Under the pieces are notes generated by a model. That model saw only the letters and a program-made list of their open reading frames with translations. It made no database searches and was not told the DNA's origin. The translations under genes and the position numbers were made by a program. This document shows positions 6,052-9,450 of a stretch of 9,450 nucleotides of DNA, piece after piece (positions within the stretch are counted from its first letter, which is position 1; each line of letters starts with the position of its first letter). The DNA is from Desulfobulbaceae bacterium (GTDB lineage: Bacteria > Desulfobacterota > Desulfobulbia > Desulfobulbales > Desulfocapsaceae). The stretch lies in contig JAHEMX010000102.1 in the NCBI GenBank assembly GCA_024643445.1, positions 1-9,450 on the forward strand. The letters run 5' to 3'.

Positions 6052-7158
6052 ATGGATCCGGCAATGGATTGGACCAGCAGCGATTTTAAGAAGGTCGTTG
6101 TTGAGAATGTTTTCCTGATCGATGTCAGGGCTCCAGTCGAATTCGCCTCGGGTGCCATACCCGGTGCCCTGAACCTGCCGCTGATGGACGACCAGCAACG
6201 CCATCGCGTCGGCAAATGCCACAAGGAAAACGGCCCCGAGGCGGCCGTAAAACTAGGCTACAAGCTGGTAAGCGGTGAGTTAAAAGAAGAACGGATAAAG
6301 GCGTGGTGCGATCTTCTGGCAGATCATCCCGATGCCTGTTTGTATTGCTCGCGCGGAGGCCTGCGTTCCAAGATTGCCGCTGCCTGGATTTTTGAGGCTG
6401 CGGGAAAATCAGTGGTACGGCTGGAGGGGGGCTATAAAGCCTTCAGGAACTACCTCCTTGATCATCTGCGACCTGAGTGGCTCAGCAGCAGGCCGATCAT
6501 CCTCGGCGGGCGAACCGGCTCCGGTAAAACAAACCTGCTTGCCAGACTTGAAAATGCGGTAGATCTTGAGAAACTTGCGCATCATCGCGGCTCTTCGTTT
6601 GGACAGTTTCTTACCCCTCAGCCGGGTCAGGCCGATTTTGAAAACAGGTTGGCATGCGCTCTTATCAAACATGAGGCTCGAGGTTTTTCCTCCCTTGTTC
6701 TCGAGGATGAGGGGCGCCACGTCGGCAAACGATTTCTGCCGAAAGAACTCTCCACTTATTTTGCAAGCGGAAGTCTCGTTATCCTGGAGACGCCCTTGCA
6801 GGAAAGGGCGCACAATACCTTTGCCGAGTACGTTCTCGCCGCCCAGGCGGAATACGAAGCAGAATACGGGCAGAAAAATGGACGTGAGCGCTGGTTTGCC
6901 GGGATGAACCTGAGCGTTGAGCGTATCGGCAAACGTCTCGGGGCAAGCCTGCTTCGGCAGGTTAAAAACCTTCTTGAACAGGCCCATGAGCATCAGGTCC
7001 GTTCGGGATCAGCAGTATTGCATAGGCGCTGGATAGAGTTTCTGCTGCGTGAATATTACGATCCCATGTACGATTACCAGATCGAGAAAAAAAACAATTC
7101 GATTGTTTTCAGCGGTGACGCTGCTGCGGTGTCTGCCTACCTGCAGGCGAGAAGGTAA
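6052..7158 (+). CDS. mnmH: tRNA 2-selenouridine synthase
   Basis: A 368-residue MnmH (SelU/YbbB) enzyme. It replaces the sulfur of 2-thiouridine at the tRNA wobble position 34 (Lys, Glu, Gln tRNAs) with selenium from selenophosphate, through a geranylated intermediate. The N-terminal rhodanese domain (about 8-140) has FLIDVRAPVEF at 21-31 and the active-site loop YCSRGGLRS at 98-106, with catalytic Cys99. The C-terminal P-loop domain has GGRTGSGKT at 152-160, then DLEKLAHHRGSSFG at 171-184. Length is typical and all motifs are intact. The start at 6052 has GAGGAG at 6042-6047, only 4 bases upstream; an in-frame ATG at 6064 is too far from it. The gene lies 59 bases after the transpeptidase-family gene on the same strand and is probably cotranscribed. 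It implies a selD gene elsewhere in the genome. Confidence 0.96.
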   Translation: MDPAMDWTSSDFKKVVVENVFLIDVRAPVEFASGAIPGALNLPLMDDQQRHRVGKCHKENGPEAAVKLGYKLVSGELKEERIKAWCDLLADHPDACLYCSRGGLRSKIAAAWIFEAAGKSVVRLEGGYKAFRNYLLDHLRPEWLSSRPIILGGRTGSGKTNLLARLENAVDLEKLAHHRGSSFGQFLTPQPGQADFENRLACALIKHEARGFSSLVLEDEGRHVGKRFLPKELSTYFASGSLVILETPLQERAHNTFAEYVLAAQAEYEAEYGQKNGRERWFAGMNLSVERIGKRLGASLLRQVKNLLEQAHEHQVRSGSAVLHRRWIEFLLREYYDPMYDYQIEKKNNSIVFSGDAAAVSAYLQARR

Positions 7159-7176
7159 GGCCGTCTTAAATGATCA

Positions 7177-7194
7177 CTCGGCGAGAATGCCGAG
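7177..7194 (+). terminator. Weak terminator-like hairpin after mnmH
   Basis: CTCGGC (7177-7182) pairs with GCCGAG (7189-7194) around the loop GAGAAT, starting 18 bases after the mnmH stop. No U-tract follows, so intrinsic termination is doubtful. It may mark the end of the transcript or simply be a stable stem. Confidence 0.3.
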
Positions 7195-7217
7195 ACGTTG
7201 TGGGTTAATCCTCGGAA

Positions 7218-7234
7218 TTGCATGCAAACGCTTG
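7218..7234. promoter_or_regulatory. Operator-like palindromes upstream of tctC
   Basis: TTGCATGCAA (7218-7227) is a perfect 10-base palindrome. It overlaps CAAACGCTTG (7225-7234), a near-palindrome with a central CG in the style of LacI/PurR-family operators. A third perfect palindrome, GCAATATTGC, sits at 7267-7276. All lie upstream of the candidate tct promoter. Regulator identity is unknown, and no regulator gene is in the window. Confidence 0.25.
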
Positions 7235-7282
7235 TTCATCTGATCGGCAACTGACCAGGGAAAAGGGCAATATTGCAATGTT

Positions 7283-7298
7283 TTCCATAGATTCCATA
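7283..7298. repeat. TTCCATA tandem direct repeat upstream of the tct promoter
   Basis: TTCCATA occurs at 7283-7289 and 7292-7298, a 9-base period, ending 6 bases before the candidate -35 box. Close tandem half-sites are typical of OmpR-type response regulators, and TctD, which controls tctCBA in Salmonella, is of that class. The link to a TctD-like protein is inference. Confidence 0.3.
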
Positions 7299-7304
7299 AT
7301 ATCG

Positions 7305-7339
7305 TTGACAATTTTCTGAGGGGTATCTACTTATATAAT
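7305..7339 (+). promoter_or_regulatory. Candidate tctCBA promoter with an overlong spacer
   Basis: TTGACA (7305-7310) and TATAAT (7334-7339) are both perfect consensus boxes, but 23 bases separate them instead of 16-18. The TATAAT is the likely -10, either with a poor -35 such as TTTTCT (7312-7317, 16-base spacer) or with an activator. Transcription would start near 7346 and give a leader of about 60 bases. Confidence 0.4.
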
Positions 7340-7404
7340 GTGCGTTTCTATTCCGGCACAGGCCGTGCGAGCGGATCTCGTTATATATGATAGAGGAGAA
7401 CACC

Positions 7405-8373
7405 ATGAAAAATCGATTTATGAAGGCGTTTGTTATGAGTATCGCGTTAGGTCTCGGCGCAGCGGGTACTGCCGCTGCCGCTGAATGTATCGCCCCGGCA
7501 AATCCGGGCGGCGGCTGGGACTTCACCTGCCGGCAGATCGGCAAAGTCATGTTTGACATCGGCGCGATCGACAAGCCGATACAGGTCACGAACATGGCCG
7601 GCGCCGGGGGCGGCATTGCTTACAATTACGTAGTAGCCGAGAGAAACAAGGATGAGGATCTTATCGTCGCAGCTTCGTCGGCAACGACGACCCGGCTTGC
7701 CCAGAATGCGTATGCCGGTATGACGGCCGACCAGGTACGCTTCCTCGGTTCAGTCGGTGGTGATCCGGGCATCATCATGGTTGGTGCTAAGAGCCCTTTC
7801 AAGTCTCTCAATGATCTCGTCGACGCCATCAAGAAAGATCCGCAATCGGTGGCTTTCGCCGGCGGTTCGATCGCGGGTGGATTCGATCATATCAAGCCGC
7901 TGATGATCCTGCAGCGGGCGGGGGTCGAGGATGTTACCAAAGTCAGATACGTCGCCTTCAATGGTGGCGGTGAGGCCATCACCCAGACGATCGGCGGCTT
8001 TACCCAGGCGATGAGCGGTGACATGTCCGAAGTCATTGGCTTCATTAAATCCGGTGATATACGGGTGCTTGCCGTGCTGACGGAAGAACGTGTTCCGGGC
8101 TTTGACGATATACCGACCGCAAAAGAGCAGGGCTTCGATGTTGTTGCGGTTAACTGGCGTGGTCTGTTTGTGCCCAAAGGCATTTCCGATGAAGCCTTCC
8201 AGAAGTGGGCGGACCGCCTTCAGAAAGTTGCCGATTCCGAGGAGTGGAAGAAGATTATGGCAACCAACGGCCTCGCACCGTTTACCAAGGTAGGGGCTAA
8301 ATTTCAGGCCTATTTAGATGGTGTAACCGCCGAGATCCAGAAAATAAGCAAAGAACTCGGAGTGATCAAGTAA
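7405..8373 (+). CDS. tctC: Tripartite tricarboxylate transporter periplasmic substrate-binding protein (TctC/Bug family)
   Basis: A 322-residue extracytoplasmic solute receptor of the TctC/Bug family. It captures citrate-like or other carboxylates in the periplasm and hands them to the TctAB permease. A Sec signal peptide is clear: basic MKNRFMK, a hydrophobic stretch, then TAAAA with cleavage probably after Ala26. Family motifs in the mature part are PGGGWDFTCR at 34-43, MAGAGGG in the first binding loop, and FAGGSIAGGFDH mid-protein. The only two cysteines, C28 and C42, lie at the mature N-terminus and may form a disulfide. The start is taken at 7405 because GAGGAG (7393-7398) lies 6 bases upstream; the upstream in-frame ATG at 7387 would precede this site and spoil the signal peptide. 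The stop overlaps the tctB start as TAATG. The substrate cannot be read from sequence. Confidence 0.95.
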   Translation: MKNRFMKAFVMSIALGLGAAGTAAAAECIAPANPGGGWDFTCRQIGKVMFDIGAIDKPIQVTNMAGAGGGIAYNYVVAERNKDEDLIVAASSATTTRLAQNAYAGMTADQVRFLGSVGGDPGIIMVGAKSPFKSLNDLVDAIKKDPQSVAFAGGSIAGGFDHIKPLMILQRAGVEDVTKVRYVAFNGGGEAITQTIGGFTQAMSGDMSEVIGFIKSGDIRVLAVLTEERVPGFDDIPTAKEQGFDVVAVNWRGLFVPKGISDEAFQKWADRLQKVADSEEWKKIMATNGLAPFTKVGAKFQAYLDGVTAEIQKISKELGVIK

Positions 8374-8813
8374 TGGCCAGTGACCGGATATTTGGGTTAA
8401 TTGTAGCCGTCGTGGCACTCGCCTACATGGCGAGTGCCACCCAGATCGAGGCCGGTCTCATGTCCGATCCGGTCGGCTCAAAAGGGTTTCCTCTGCTTGT
8501 CGGAGCCGTCGGCGCGATAAGCGCCATATTCATGGTGTTTCTGCCCGACGAGAACCCTTCCTGGCCCGGTCTGCGTACCCTGGGTGCCCTGTTCTTTGCC
8601 GTCCTCGTGCTGGTCGGCTATGCCTATTCCCTGAAACCAATGGGTTTTCTGGTTCCGACGGCGGTTGCTGCGGGAGTCTTGAGCTATCAGATCTCGCCCA
8701 ACTACAAGCATGCCGTGGCAGCGGGAGCGGGGCTCTCCGTCACGCTTTTTTTAATCTTTAAATTTGCCCTGGATCTGGGTCTCGTTGCTTTCCCCAGGTG
8801 GCTGGTAGGGTAG
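8373..8813 (+). CDS. tctB: Tripartite tricarboxylate transporter small membrane subunit TctB
   Basis: A 146-residue inner-membrane protein, the small poorly conserved subunit of the TctABC transporter, which partners TctA. Hydrophobic segments fall at about 5-22, 39-57, 68-86, 89-105 and 112-138, in line with the four to five helices usual for TctB. The SDPVGSKGFPLLVG stretch (31-44) corresponds to the family's Gly/Pro-rich FP motif before helix 2. The ATG shares its A with the tctC stop (TAATG), which suggests translational coupling; GGAG at 8359-8362 inside tctC is the likely ribosome site. The TAG stop at 8811-8813 runs into the tctA Shine-Dalgarno sequence. Assignment rests on size, topology and position between tctC and tctA. 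Confidence 0.93.
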   Translation: MASDRIFGLIVAVVALAYMASATQIEAGLMSDPVGSKGFPLLVGAVGAISAIFMVFLPDENPSWPGLRTLGALFFAVLVLVGYAYSLKPMGFLVPTAVAAGVLSYQISPNYKHAVAAGAGLSVTLFLIFKFALDLGLVAFPRWLVG

Positions 8814-8823
8814 GAGACTTTTC

Positions 8824-9450
8824 ATGGAGACGGATATCCTGTCCAATCTGGCACTCGGGTTTTCGATTGCTCTTTCCCCCTCGACGCTGATCCTGGCGGT
8901 GATCGGCTGCTTTCTGGGAACCATCATCGGCGCCCTGCCCGGACTGGGGCCATCAAACGGAGTCGCCATTCTGATCCCGCTGACCTTTGCCCTCGGACTT
9001 GATGCGATTTCGTCGCTGGTATTGATGACCTCGGTCTACTACGGAGCGATGTACGGGGGGCGGATCAGTTCAATCCTCTTGAATATTCCCGGTGATGAGC
9101 CGGCCCTGATGACAACCCTGGACGGTTATCCGATGGCCAAGGCCGGCAGGGCCGGCGATGCACTGGTCCTGTCGGGTGTCGCCTCTTTCGTCGGGGGGCT
9201 CCTCGCCACTGTCGGTTTGATGCTGCTGGCTCCGCTTTTGGCCAGGGTCGCCTTTTTATTCGGCCCGGCGGAGTATTTCGCCTTGTATCTTCTGGCCTTT
9301 TGCACCCTAGGCGGCCTGGCCAGCAGGAACCAGGCCAAGGCGGCGCTGGCCTCATGCATCGGCCTGGGCGTGTCCGCCATAGGCGTGGACAGCACCAGCG
9401 GCATGCCCCGCCTGACCGGCGGAAATCTTCATCTCTACGATGGCGTGGAT
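8824..9450 (+). CDS. tctA: Tripartite tricarboxylate transporter large permease subunit TctA (partial, cut by window end)
   Basis: The first 209 residues of the large permease subunit, which forms the translocation path; full TctA proteins are about 500 residues with around 12 membrane helices. The frame stays open to the window edge. Family signatures are present: GALPGLGPSNGVAILIPLTF at 36-55, YYGAMYGGRISSILLNIPGD at 72-91 and LDGYPMAKAGRAGDAL at 99-114. The ATG at 8824 has AGGAG at 8812-8816, 7 bases upstream, overlapping the tctB stop. Only 10 bases separate tctB and tctA, so tctCBA is one operon. No frameshift or stop is seen in the visible part. Confidence 0.95.
   Translation, partial: METDILSNLALGFSIALSPSTLILAVIGCFLGTIIGALPGLGPSNGVAILIPLTFALGLDAISSLVLMTSVYYGAMYGGRISSILLNIPGDEPALMTTLDGYPMAKAGRAGDALVLSGVASFVGGLLATVGLMLLAPLLARVAFLFGPAEYFALYLLAFCTLGGLASRNQAKAALASCIGLGVSAIGVDSTSGMPRLTGGNLHLYDGVD

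Noticed and set aside
5492..6064. 190-residue antisense open frame across the end of the transpeptidase-family gene
   Set aside because: It lies wholly opposite a well-supported gene, has no ribosome site or family motifs, and its composition is that of a codon shadow.
6409..6993. 194-residue antisense open frame within mnmH
   Set aside because: Shadow of mnmH; no recognisable domain and no start signals.
7387..7404. Upstream ATG at 7387 as the tctC start
   Set aside because: It precedes the GAGGAG ribosome site and would add MIEENT ahead of a normal signal peptide.

Overview
The window looks like ordinary chromosomal DNA of an anaerobic or microaerophilic Gram-negative bacterium. A Desulfobacterota (former deltaproteobacterial) sulfate reducer or relative is my best guess. 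The grounds are a GAF-fused GspE/PilB ATPase, a rubrerythrin, a tRNA 2-selenouridine synthase and a tripartite tricarboxylate transporter. This is inference from gene content; there is no rRNA or other taxonomic marker.

Layout. Positions 1-119 hold no gene I can recognise. A two-CBS-domain protein (120-539, +) converges on a 767-residue GAF/MshEN/GspE-type ATPase (624-2927, -). About 300 bases of non-coding DNA follow, probably carrying the ATPase promoter. Next are two minus-strand genes, rubrerythrin (3747-4247) followed by an Mth938-domain protein (3241-3621), with a strong hairpin between them. The 150-base divergent region 4248-4411 serves rubrerythrin on one side and a gamma-glutamyltranspeptidase-family protein (4412-5992, +) on the other. 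It carries a perfect 11-base direct repeat and overlapping candidate promoters. The tRNA 2-selenouridine synthase gene mnmH (6052-7158, +) follows 59 bases after the transpeptidase. A regulatory region (7159-7404) then leads into a tightly packed tctC-tctB-tctA operon (7405 to beyond the window end).

How the parts work together. tctCBA forms one system: a periplasmic binding protein delivers a carboxylate to the TctB/TctA membrane permease. Rubrerythrin is a peroxide-reducing enzyme suited to an anaerobe. MnmH implies that the cell makes selenophosphate. The GspE-like ATPase has no pilus or secretion partner nearby, and its N-terminal regulatory domains look altered.

Most of the window is familiar. 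I see no clear new multi-gene system, no mobile element, CRISPR array or RNA gene. The points most worth a second look are the ATPase with a degraded c-di-GMP module, the transpeptidase homologue lacking gamma-glutamyl recognition residues, the two regulatory regions, and a very small Cys-rich reading frame overlapping the CBS gene stop.
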